From Favolaschia claudopus (Eukaryota > Basidiomycota > Agaricomycetes > Agaricales > Mycenaceae), in NCBI GenBank assembly GCA_037176885.1, contig JAWWNJ010000283.1, forward strand, positions 34,793-98,792: a DNA stretch of 64,000 nucleotides, given 5' to 3'. Made by a program: the position numbers and the translations under genes. Below, piece by piece: positions 12,841 through 25,679 of the stretch; position 1 is the first letter of the stretch; every line of letters starts with the position of its first letter. The notes under the pieces are model-generated. The model was not told the origin of the DNA. It searched no databases and worked only from the letters and a program-made list of their open reading frames with translations.

Positions 12841-15800
12841 ACCGTAGGGTGAAAACCGAAACTCCCATAGCAGGGTCAATTGTCCACCGATTGCCTTGGG
12901 TATAGGCTCGAATTGAAGCGTTTGAATAGCACTACAAGGGCAGTAGTGATCGGTTGAATCGAACGTCACAAAGGTACTCAGGTATTCACGTGTCTTGAAT
13001 ATATTCGGTGATTTACTTGAACAGACGAGTACACTGCAATCAATTGAATATGTCTCACTCATAGGCCTTCAAAACCAAGCATTATACAGCCCTGGTATCC
13101 TGGCAAGGTTTACCCATATCGACTTCAGACAGTACAGACACTGCGTAAACAATACAAGCACCGAACACGCCGATCGAAGCTATACGGCAGACACAAGTGT
13201 ACTGCATCAATTGAATACGTCTCACTGATAGGTGTTCAGAAGGAAGCATTACAGGTCCCTGGTGTCCTGGAAAGGTTTAGGGGTATCAACTTCAATGGGT
13301 ATAGACACTGCATATACCCAAACACGCCGATCGAAGCCATACGGAATCCAGCAAGGCAACACCAGAGCAGCGACGTTAAGGTCGGCGACAACCCAAGAGC
13401 ACGGAACGTTAAGGTTAGCGACCCCACTCCCCCGACGGAATTCACCAGAATATAAAATTTTTTCGGCAGCTTCGGAATGAAATCGAAGAGCACACAATCC
13501 AGCAAGGCAGTGCACGGGTTAACAACGGAATGCAGCAAAACATTGGCAAACTAGCCACTCAAACCTCCCCGCTATCGTAAAGGAAACCAAGGTCAACGGG
13601 GTGAATAGAACGAGAGGCATTCAGGGAGCTAGCAACCACTATATAGCCAGAGACCACGGAGCCACAATACAACACTTCAAACAGTACAGACATTCAGTAA
13701 AGCTCGACCATTATTATAAGGCCAGAATAGGACCCAATAAAGCCAGAGTCTTATAGTGTTCGATTGAGTCAATACCATACAAGACTGTGGTTGCACCAGC
13801 CAAGTGAACACGGTTGAGCCCATGTACCAACCACCAGAGTCAATGCCTTGTAATGGAGCAAAGCCTTGGTGATATAGCTTGGAATGCAGAGCGTGATCCA
13901 GAAAGACTAGCTATCTTACCCGGGAATTCAGGCCTGAATTCCGTGAAATAGGCCCCAAAACCAGTGGAATCCACACCACCTTTGGCAGCGTGGGAGGGAA
14001 TCCATGCCACCTTTGTGAAAATACCCTCAGAATGGACGGAATCCACACCACCTACTGGAATCCACGCCACCTGCCGAAATCCACCCAAAATCTGAGAGCC
14101 AACTCGAAAATGTGAACAGAAACTTATAGACGACCCCAAGGCCTTATAAGAATTGCGATTCACTGCCAGAAAAAATTATAAGCCAGAGCCAAGGCTTATA
14201 AGAAATGCAATTAAAATAGCCGACTCTGAGGCCTTGTAAGAAATCGGGAAAAATAGTGGAGACCAAAAGGGTGCCAAATAGCCTACAAATCAGCCTAGTG
14301 TCGCCGCAAATACCCGAACAGATCTCGTTGACTTGCTATATTGACTTGAATGGAAATCATACAGTTTGGACCGAAAGCTTGGTACGACAGTCAATTGAGC
14401 ACTGATTGCCTTGGGTATAGGCCCGAATCGGAGCGTTTGACGAGGACTATAAGATGATGTCATCAGCGATCGAGTCGCAGGTCACCTGACATTTACGACT
14501 CGGTCAAACACTGCATTCGAGGGCTTACGGAATACACAAGGCAACACCCAAGCACGGACGTTAAGGTTGGCGACCACTACTCAGCACAGACGTTAAGGTT
14601 AGTGGTCCCACTCCCCCGACGGAATCCACCAGAATATAAAATTTTTCGGCAGCTTCGGAAAGGAAACCGCGGACCAAGCAATCCAGCAGGGCAATGCACG
14701 GGTTAGCAACGGAAACCAGCAAGACATTGGCGAGCTAGCCACTCAGACCTCCCGCTATCGTAAAGGAAATCGCGGGTGACCGAGTCATCGCAAGCACGTA
14801 TTCAAGTGTACAAGGCAATGGTCAACAATATATCACCAAGTACAATAGCAGGCGATCAACCCAGTCTGCCTAGTGAGTAGCATCCCTTGCAACAACAGCA
14901 ACTGTCCCCGCCGTTTTCATCTACTTCTCCCGGAGGCGTGCCAAATGGACCCTCGACATCAAGAAGTAAGATAGCAGCAGGCAATCAACCCAGTCTGACC
15001 CTGTCGAACACATTCGGAGTGCTCAACCCACCAGGCCAATCTGAAACAAAGCAGCAACCGCTTGCCTTGCAGTTTGATGTCTACAAAACGACCCCGCACC
15101 AAGCCAGCTGGATCCCCGCAACTACATCCGTCTGAGCAGCTATAAGGAACAGAGATGCCTCATAGCGGGCACAACTACTGGCCTTCCAGGACTGCGTTTG
15201 AGTCTCCAATAGCGAGCAGACTCTCCTGATCGGAATAGTACTCAAGTCAGACACAGCATACTGGACTCAATGAGCCACTCATTGCCTTGTGTATAGGCTC
15301 GAAACAAAGCATTTGACCGGGACTATAAGGCTATATGCTTGGCGGGAAAGTCTGAGGGCATTGAGGCACTCAAGTAGGGTACCGACTTGAGTATCGCCTT
15401 CGAACGCAAATCGGTCATATGGATTGAATGCATCTGGGTAATCTCAATGACCTGCACTCAAAGCCAAGCATTACAAGGCCCTGATATCCTGGCAAGGTTT
15501 AGACACGTCGACTTCAGACTGCTGGAATCCAGAGGGATATCCAGAAAGACTAGCTATCTTACCCCGGAATTGAGCGCTCAATTCCGTGCAACAGGTCTCC
15601 GAATCCATGGGAATCCACTGCCAGACTTTGAAACTGCCCACTCAATTGAGCGGAATCCACTGCCACCTTGTGAAAACCTCCTCAAACTCAGCGGAATCCA
15701 CTGCCACCCTGTGAAAAGCCGCCTCAACTGGTGGAATCCACTGCCACCCTGGAATCCACTGCCAACAACAAATTGAAGACACTTCTTATAGCCAAAGGCA

Positions 15801-16047
15801 AAGCGTTATAATAAGCACAACTCAAAGGAAACCCTCTCAGTGAACCCAAGTGCCCAAACAAATTATTATAATGGCAGATGAGCCCTTATAATAATGCCAG
15901 CTAAAATCATCATTATAGTCACCGGTTCGACGGTGCAGAAAAATATTGTTGGAACCAAATATGTCCCAAACGGCTTACAAACCATGGTAGTCACACCGCG
16001 AATGGCCTGACAGGTCTCGTTGACTTGCTATATGGCCTCGAACGGAA
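12841..16047 (+). repeat. Array 1 copy 5
   Basis: 3207 bp. It carries the TATAAAA variant (T at 13453), as in copy 4. A one-base deletion near 15731 changes the reading frame of the 141-codon ORF seen in copies 1 and 4. Palindromes are at 13923-13942 and 15566-15585. Confidence 0.96.
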
Positions 16048-19000
16048 ACCGTAGGGTGAAAACCGAAACTCCCATAGCAGGGTCAATTGTCCACCGATTG
16101 CCTTGGGTATAGGCTCGAATTGAAGCGTTTGAATAGCACTACAAGGGCCAGTAGTGATCGGTTGAATCGAACGTCACAAAGGTACTCAGGTATTCACGTG
16201 TCTTGAATATATTCGGTGATTTACTTGAACAGACGAGTACACTGCATCAATTGAATATGTCTCACTCATAGGCCTTCAAAACCAAGCATTATACAGCCCT
16301 GGTATCCTGGCAAGGTTTACCCATATCGACTTCAGACAGTACAGACACTGCGTAAACAATACAAGCACCGAACACGCCGATCGAAGCTATACGGCAGACA
16401 CAAGTGTACTGCATCAATTGAATACGTCTCACTGATAGGTGTTCAGAAGGAAGCATTACAGGTCCCTGGTGTCCTGGAAAGGTTTAGGGGTATCAACTTC
16501 AATGGGTATAGACACTGCATATACCCAAACACGCCGATCGAAGCCATACGGAATCCAGCAAGGCAACACCAGAGCAGCGACGTTAAGGTCGGCGACAACC
16601 CAAGAGCACGGACGTTAAGGTTAGCGACCCCACTCCCCCGACGGAATTCACCAGAATAGAAAATTTTTTCGGCAGCTTCGGAATGAAATCGAAGAGCACA
16701 CAATCCAGCAAGGCAGTGCACGGGTTAACAACGGAATGCAGCAAAACATTGGCAAACTAGCCACTCAAACCTCCCCGCTATCGTAAAGGAAACCAAGGTC
16801 AACGGGGTGAATAGAACGAGAGGCATTCAGGGAGCTAGCAACCACTATATAGCCAGAGACCACGGAGCCACAATACAACACTTCAAACAGTACAGACATT
16901 CAGTAAAGCTCGACCATTATTATAAGGCCAGAATAGGACCCAATAAAGCCAGAGTCTTATAGTGTTCGATTGAGTCAATACCATACAAGACTGTGTTGCA
17001 CCAGCCAAGTGAACACGGTTGAGCCCATGTACCAACCACCAGAGTCAATGCCTTGTAATGGAGCAAAGCCTTGGTGATATAGCTTGGAATGCAGAGCGTG
17101 ATCCAGAAAGACTAGCTATCTTACCCGGGAATTCAGGCCTGAATTCCGTGAAATAGGCCCCAAAACCAGTGGAATCCACACCACCTTTGGCAGCGTGGGA
17201 GGGAATCCATGCCACCTTTGTGAAAATACCCTCAGAATGGACGGAATCCACACCACCTACTGGAATCCACGCCACCTGCCGAAATCCACCCAAAATCTGA
17301 GAGCCAACTCGAAAATGTGAACAGAAACTTATAGACGACCCCAAGGCCTTATAAGAATTGCGATTCACTGCCAGAAAAAATTATAAGCCAGAGCCAAGGC
17401 TTATAAGAAATGCAATTAAAATAGCCGACTCTGAGGCCTTGTAAGAAATCGGGAAAAATAGTGGAGACCAAAAGGGTGCCAAATAGCCTACAAATCAGCC
17501 TAGTGTCGCCGCAAATACCCGAACAGATCTCGTTGACTTGCTATATTGACTTGAATGGAAATCATACAGTTTGGACCGAAAGCTTGGTACGACAGTCAAT
17601 TGAGCACTGATTGCCTTGGGTATAGGCCCGAATCGGAGCGTTTGACGAGGACTATAAGATGATGTCATCAGCGATCGAGTCGCAGGTCACCTGACATTTA
17701 CGACTCGGTCAAACACTGCATTCGAGGGCTTACGGAATACACAAGGCAACACCCAAGCACGGACGTTAAGGTTGGCGACCACTACTCAGCACAGACGTTA
17801 AGGTTAGTGGTCCCACTCCCCCGACGGAATCCACCAGAATATAAAATTTTTCGGCAGCTTCGGAAAGGAAACCGCGGACCAAGCAATCCAGCAGGGCAAT
17901 GCACGGGTTAGCAACGGAAACCAGCAAGACATTGGCGAGCTAGCCACTCAGACCTCCCCGCTATCGTAAAGGAAATCGCGGGTGACCGAGTCATCGCAAG
18001 CACGTATTCAAGTGTACAAGGCAATGGTCAACAATATATCACCAAGTACAATAGCAGGCGATCAACCCAGTCTGCCTAGTGAGTAGCATCCCTTGCAACA
18101 ACAGCAACTGTCCCCGCCGTTTTCATCTACTTCTCCCGGAGGCGTGCCAAATGGACCCTCGACATCAAGAAGTAAGATAGCAGCAGGCAATCAACCCAGT
18201 CTGACCCTGTCGAACACATTCGGAGTGCTCAACCCACCAGGCCAATCTGAAACAAAGCAGCAACCGCTTGCCTTGCAGTTTTGATGTCTACAAAACGACC
18301 CCGCACCAAGCCAGCTGGGATCCCCGCAACTACATCCGTCTGAGCAGCTATAAGGAACAGAGATGCCTCATAGCGGGCACAACTACTGGCCTTCCAGGAC
18401 TGCGTTTGAGTCTCCAATAGCGAGCAGACTCTCCTGATCGGAAATAGTACTCAAGTCAGACACAGCATACTGGACTCAATGAGCCACTCATTGCCTTGTG
18501 TATAGGCTCGAAACAAAGCATTTGACCGGGACTATAAGGCTATATGCTTGGCGGGAAAGTCTGAGGGCATTGAGGCACTCAAGTAGGGTACCGACTTGAG
18601 TATCGCCTTCGAACGCAAATCGGTCATATGGATTGAATGCATCTGGGTAATCTCAATGACCTGCACTCAAAGCCAAGCATTACAAGGCCCTGATATCCTG
18701 GCAAGGTTTAGACACGTCGACTTCAGACTGCTGGAATCCAGAGGGATATCCAGAAAGACTAGCTATCTTACCCCGGAATTGAGCGCTCAATTCCGTGCAA
18801 CAGGTCTCCGAATCCATGGGAATCCACTGCCAGACTTTGAAACTGCCCACTCAATTGAGCGGAATCCACTGCCACCTTGTGAAAACCTCCTCAAACTCAG
18901 CGGAATCCACTGCCACCCTGTGAAAAGCCGCCTCAACTGGGTGGAATCCACTGCCACCCTGGAATCCACTGCCAACAACAAATTGAAGACACTTCTTATA

Positions 19001-19258
19001 GCCAAAGGCAAAGCGTTATAATAAGCACAACTCAAAGGAAACCCTCTCAGTGAACCCAAGTGCCCAAACAAATTATTATAATGGCAGATGAGCCCTTATA
19101 ATAAATGCCAGCTAAAATCATCATTATAGTCACCGGTTCGACGGTGCAGAAAAATATTGTTGGAACCAAATATGTCCCAAACGGCTTACAAACCATGGTA
19201 GTCACACCGCGAATGGCCTGACAGGTCTCGTTGACTTGCTATATGGCCTCGAACGGAA
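16048..19258 (+). repeat. Array 1 copy 6
   Basis: 3211 bp and very close to copies 7-9. Palindromes are at 17128-17147 and 18775-18794. TAGAAAA variant (G at 16659). Confidence 0.97.
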
Positions 19259-22200
19259 ACCGTAGGGTGAAAACCGAAACTCCCATAGCAGGGTCAATTG
19301 TCCACCGATTGCCTTGGGTATAGGCTCGAATTGAAGCGTTTGAATAGCACTACAAGGGCCAGTAGTGATCGGTTGAATCGAACGTCACAAAGGTACTCAG
19401 GTATTCACGTGTCTTGAATATATTCGGTGATTTACTTGAACAGACGAGTACACTGCATCAATTGAATATGTCTCACTCATAGGCCTTCAAAACCAAGCAT
19501 TATACAGCCCTGGTATCCTGGCAAGGTTTACCCATATCGACTTCAGACAGTACAGACACTGCGTAAACAATACAAGCACCGAACACGCCGATCGAAGCTA
19601 TACGGCAGACACAAGTGTACTGCATCAATTGAATACGTCTCACTGATAGGTGTTCAGAAGGAAGCATTACAGGTCCCTGGTGTCCTGGAAAGGTTTAGGG
19701 GTATCAACTTCAATGGGTATAGACACTGCATATACCCAAACACGCCGATCGAAGCCATACGGAATCCAGCAAGGCAACACCAGAGCAGCGACGTTAAGGT
19801 CGGCGACAACCCAAGAGCACGGACGTTAAGGTTAGCGACCCCACTCCCCCGACGGAATTCACCAGAATAGAAAATTTTTTCGGCAGCTTCGGAATGAAAT
19901 CGAAGAGCACACAATCCAGCAAGGCAGTGCACGGGTTAACAACGGAATGCAGCAAAACATTGGCAAACTAGCCACTCAAACCTCCCCGCTATCGTAAAGG
20001 AAACCAAGGTCAACGGGGTGAATAGAACGAGAGGCATTCAGGGAGCTAGCAACCACTATATAGCCAGAGACCACGGAGCCACAATACAACACTTCAAACA
20101 GTACAGACATTCAGTAAAGCTCGACCATTATTATAAGGCCAGAATAGGACCCAATAAAGCCAGAGTCTTATAGTGTTCGATTGAGTCAATACCATACAAG
20201 ACTGTGTTGCACCAGCCAAGTGAACACGGTTGAGCCCATGTACCAACCACCAGAGTCAATGCCTTGTAATGGAGCAAAGCCTTGGTGATATAGCTTGGAA
20301 TGCAGAGCGTGATCCAGAAAGACTAGCTATCTTACCCGGGAATTCAGGCCTGAATTCCGTGAAATAGGCCCCAAAACCAGTGGAATCCACACCACCTTTG
20401 GCAGCGTGGGAGGGAATCCATGCCACCTTTGTGAAAATACCCTCAGAATGGACGGAATCCACACCACCTACTGGAATCCACGCCACCTGCCGAAATCCAC
20501 CCAAAATCTGAGAGCCAACTCGAAAATGTGAACAGAAACTTATAGACGACCCCAAGGCCTTATAAGAATTGCGATTCACTGCCAGAAAAAATTATAAGCC
20601 AGAGCCAAGGCTTATAAGAAATGCAATTAAAATAGCCGACTCTGAGGCCTTGTAAGAAATCGGGAAAAATAGTGGAGACCAAAAGGGTGCCAAATAGCCT
20701 ACAAATCAGCCTAGTGTCGCCGCAAATACCCGAACAGATCTCGTTGACTTGCTATATTGACTTGAATGGAAATCATACAGTTTGGACCGAAAGCTTGGTA
20801 CGACAGTCAATTGAGCACTGATTGCCTTGGGTATAGGCCCGAATCGGAGCGTTTGACGAGGACTATAAGATGATGTCATCAGCGATCGAGTCGCAGGTCA
20901 CCTGACATTTACGACTCGGTCAAACACTGCATTCGAGGGCTTACGGAATACACAAGGCAACACCCAAGCACGGACGTTAAGGTTGGCGACCACTACTCAG
21001 CACAGACGTTAAGGTTAGTGGTCCCACTCCCCCGACGGAATCCACCAGAATATAAAATTTTCGGCAGCTTCGGAAAGGAAACCGCGGACCAAGCAATCCA
21101 GCAGGGCAATGCACGGGTTAGCAACGGAAACCAGCAAGACATTGGCGAGCTAGCCACTCAGACCTCCCCGCTATCGTAAAGGAAATCGCGGGTGACCGAG
21201 TCATCGCAAGCACGTATTCAAGTGTACAAGGCAATGGTCAACAATATATCACCAAGTACAATAGCAGGCGATCAACCCAGTCTGCCTAGTGAGTAGCATC
21301 CCTTGCAACAACAGCAACTGTCCCCCGCCGTTTTCATCTACTTCTCCCGGAGGCGTGCCAAATGGACCCTCGACATCAAGAAGTAAGATAGCAGCAGGCA
21401 ATCAACCCAGTCTGACCCTGTCGAACACATTCGGAGTGCTCAACCCACCAGGCCAATCTGAAACAAAGCAGCAACCGCTTGCCTTGCAGTTTTGATGTCT
21501 ACAAAACGACCCCGCACCAAGCCAGCTGGGATCCCCGCAACTACATCCGTCTGAGCAGCTATAAGGAACAGAGATGCCTCATAGCGGGCACAACTACTGG
21601 CCTTCCAGGACTGCGTTTGAGTCTCCAATAGCGAGCAGACTCTCCTGATCGGAAATAGTACTCAAGTCAGACACAGCATACTGGACTCAATGAGCCACTC
21701 ATTGCCTTGTGTATAGGCTCGAAACAAAGCATTTGACCGGGACTATAAGGCTATATGCTTGGCGGGAAAGTCTGAGGGCATTGAGGCACTCAAGTAGGGT
21801 ACCGACTTGAGTATCGCCTTCGAACGCAAATCGGTCATATGGATTGAATGCATCTGGGTAATCTCAATGACCTGCACTCAAAGCCAAGCATTACAAGGCC
21901 CTGATATCCTGGCAAGGTTTAGACACGTCGACTTCAGACTGCTGGAATCCAGAGGGATATCCAGAAAGACTAGCTATCTTACCCCGGAATTGAGCGCTCA
22001 ATTCCGTGCAACAGGTCTCCGAATCCATGGGAATCCACTGCCAGACTTTGAAACTGCCCACTCAATTGAGCGGAATCCACTGCCACCTTGTGAAAACCTC
22101 CTCAAACTCAGCGGAATCCACTGCCACCCTGTGAAAAGCCGCCTCAACTGGGTGGAATCCACTGCCACCCTGGAATCCACTGCCAACAACAAATTGAAGA

Positions 22201-22469
22201 CACTTCTTATAGCCAAAGGCAAAGCGTTATAATAAGCACAACTCAAAGGAAACCCTCTCAGTGAACCCAAGTGCCCAAACAAATTATTATAATGGCAGAT
22301 GAGCCCTTATAATAAATGCCAGCTAAAATCATCATTATAGTCACCGGTTCGACGGTGCAGAAAAATATTGTTGGAACCAAATATGTCCCAAACGGCTTAC
22401 AAACCATGGTAGTCACACCGCGAATGGCCTGACAGGTCTCGTTGACTTGCTATATGGCCTCGAACGGAA
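19259..22469 (+). repeat. Array 1 copy 7
   Basis: 3211 bp. It shares with copy 8 a one-T deletion in the TATAAAATTTT tract of half B (near 21057) and has an extra C at about 21325. Palindromes are at 20339-20358 and 21986-22005. Confidence 0.97.
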
Positions 22470-25400
22470 ACCGTAGGGTGAAAACCGAAACTCCCATAGC
22501 AGGGTCAATTGTCCACCGATTGCCTTGGGTATAGGCTCGAATTGAAGCGTTTGAATAGCACTACAAGGGCCAGTAGTGATCGGTTGAATCGAACGTCACA
22601 AAGGTACTCAGGTATTCACGTGTCTTGAATATATTCGGTGATTTACTTGAACAGACGAGTACACTGCATCAATTGAATATGTCTCACTCATAGGCCTTCA
22701 AAACCAAGCATTATACAGCCCTGGTATCCTGGCAAGGTTTACCCATATCGACTTCAGACAGTACAGACACTGCGTAAACAATACAAGCACCGAACACGCC
22801 GATCGAAGCTATACGGCAGACACAAGTGTACTGCATCAATTGAATACGTCTCACTGATAGGTGTTCAGAAGGAAGCATTACAGGTCCCTGGTGTCCTGGA
22901 AAGGTTTAGGGGTATCAACTTCAATGGGTATAGACACTGCATATACCCAAACACGCCGATCGAAGCCATACGGAATCCAGCAAGGCAACACCAGAGCAGC
23001 GACGTTAAGGTCGGCGACAACCCAAGAGCACGGACGTTAAGGTTAGCGACCCCACTCCCCCGACGGAATTCACCAGAATAGAAAATTTTTTCGGCAGCTT
23101 CGGAATGAAATCGAAGAGCACACAATCCAGCAAGGCAGTGCACGGGTTAACAACGGAATGCAGCAAAACATTGGCAAACTAGCCACTCAAACCTCCCCGC
23201 TATCGTAAAGGAAACCAAGGTCAACGGGGTGAATAGAACGAGAGGCATTCAGGGAGCTAGCAACCACTATATAGCCAGAGACCACGGAGCCACAATACAA
23301 CACTTCAAACAGTACAGACATTCAGTAAAGCTCGACCATTATTATAAGGCCAGAATAGGACCCAATAAAGCCAGAGTCTTATAGTGTTCGATTGAGTCAA
23401 TACCATACAAGACTGTGTTGCACCAGCCAAGTGAACACGGTTGAGCCCATGTACCAACCACCAGAGTCAATGCCTTGTAATGGAGCAAAGCCTTGGTGAT
23501 ATAGCTTGGAATGCAGAGCGTGATCCAGAAAGACTAGCTATCTTACCCGGGAATTCAGGCCTGAATTCCGTGAAATAGGCCCCAAAACCAGTGGAATCCA
23601 CACCACCTTTGGCAGCGTGGGAGGGAATCCATGCCACCTTTGTGAAAATACCCTCAGAATGGACGGAATCCACACCACCTACTGGAATCCACGCCACCTG
23701 CCGAAATCCACCCAAAATCTGAGAGCCAACTCGAAAATGTGAACAGAAACTTATAGACGACCCCAAGGCCTTATAAGAATTGCGATTCACTGCCAGAAAA
23801 AATTATAAGCCAGAGCCAAGGCTTATAAGAAATGCAATTAAAATAGCCGACTCTGAGGCCTTGTAAGAAATCGGGAAAAATAGTGGAGACCAAAAGGGTG
23901 CCAAATAGCCTACAAATCAGCCTAGTGTCGCCGCAAATACCCGAACAGATCTCGTTGACTTGCTATATTGACTTGAATGGAAATCATACAGTTTGGACCG
24001 AAAGCTTGGTACGACAGTCAATTGAGCACTGATTGCCTTGGGTATAGGCCCGAATCGGAGCGTTTGACGAGGACTATAAGATGATGTCATCAGCGATCGA
24101 GTCGCAGGTCACCTGACATTTACGACTCGGTCAAACACTGCATTCGAGGGCTTACGGAATACACAAGGCAACACCCAAGCACGGACGTTAAGGTTGGCGA
24201 CCACTACTCAGCACAGACGTTAAGGTTAGTGGTCCCACTCCCCCGACGGAATCCACCAGAATATAAAATTTTCGGCAGCTTCGGAAAGGAAACCGCGGAC
24301 CAAGCAATCCAGCAGGGCAATGCACGGGTTAGCAACGGAAACCAGCAAGACATTGGCGAGCTAGCCACTCAGACCTCCCCGCTATCGTAAAGGAAATCGC
24401 GGGTGACCGAGTCATCGCAAGCACGTATTCAAGTGTACAAGGCAATGGTCAACAATATATCACCAAGTACAATAGCAGGCGATCAACCCAGTCTGCCTAG
24501 TGAGTAGCATCCCTTGCAACAACAGCAACTGTCCCCGCCGTTTTCATCTACTTCTCCCGGAGGCGTGCCAAATGGACCCTCGACATCAAGAAGTAAGATA
24601 GCAGCAGGCAATCAACCCAGTCTGACCCTGTCGAACACATTCGGAGTGCTCAACCCACCAGGCCAATCTGAAACAAAGCAGCAACCGCTTGCCTTGCAGT
24701 TTTGATGTCTACAAAACGACCCCGCACCAAGCCAGCTGGGATCCCCGCAACTACATCCGTCTGAGCAGCTATAAGGAACAGAGATGCCTCATAGCGGGCA
24801 CAACTACTGGCCTTCCAGGACTGCGTTTGAGTCTCCAATAGCGAGCAGACTCTCCTGATCGGAAATAGTACTCAAGTCAGACACAGCATACTGGACTCAA
24901 TGAGCCACTCATTGCCTTGTGTATAGGCTCGAAACAAAGCATTTGACCGGGACTATAAGGCTATATGCTTGGCGGGAAAGTCTGAGGGCATTGAGGCACT
25001 CAAGTAGGGTACCGACTTGAGTATCGCCTTCGAACGCAAATCGGTCATATGGATTGAATGCATCTGGGTAATCTCAATGACCTGCACTCAAAGCCAAGCA
25101 TTACAAGGCCCTGATATCCTGGCAAGGTTTAGACACGTCGACTTCAGACTGCTGGAATCCAGAGGGATATCCAGAAAGACTAGCTATCTTACCCCGGAAT
25201 TGAGCGCTCAATTCCGTGCAACAGGTCTCCGAATCCATGGGAATCCACTGCCAGACTTTGAAACTGCCCACTCAATTGAGCGGAATCCACTGCCACCTTG
25301 TGAAAACCTCCTCAAACTCAGCGGAATCCACTGCCACCCTGTGAAAAGCCGCCTCAACTGGGTGGAATCCACTGCCACCCTGGAATCCACTGCCAACAAC

Positions 25401-25679
25401 AAATTGAAGACACTTCTTATAGCCAAAGGCAAAGCGTTATAATAAGCACAACTCAAAGGAAACCCTCTCAGTGAACCCAAGTGCCCAAACAAATTATTAT
25501 AATGGCAGATGAGCCCTTATAATAAATGCCAGCTAAAATCATCATTATAGTCACCGGTTCGACGGTGCAGAAAAATATTGTTGGAACCAAATATGTCCCA
25601 AACGGCTTACAAACCATGGTAGTCACACCGCGAATGGCCTGACAGGTCTCGTTGACTTGCTATATGGCCTCGAACGGAA
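22470..25679 (+). repeat. Array 1 copy 8
   Basis: 3210 bp. It shares the one-T deletion with copy 7 (near 24268), which suggests these neighbours were copied from each other. Palindromes are at 23550-23569 and 25196-25215. Confidence 0.97.
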
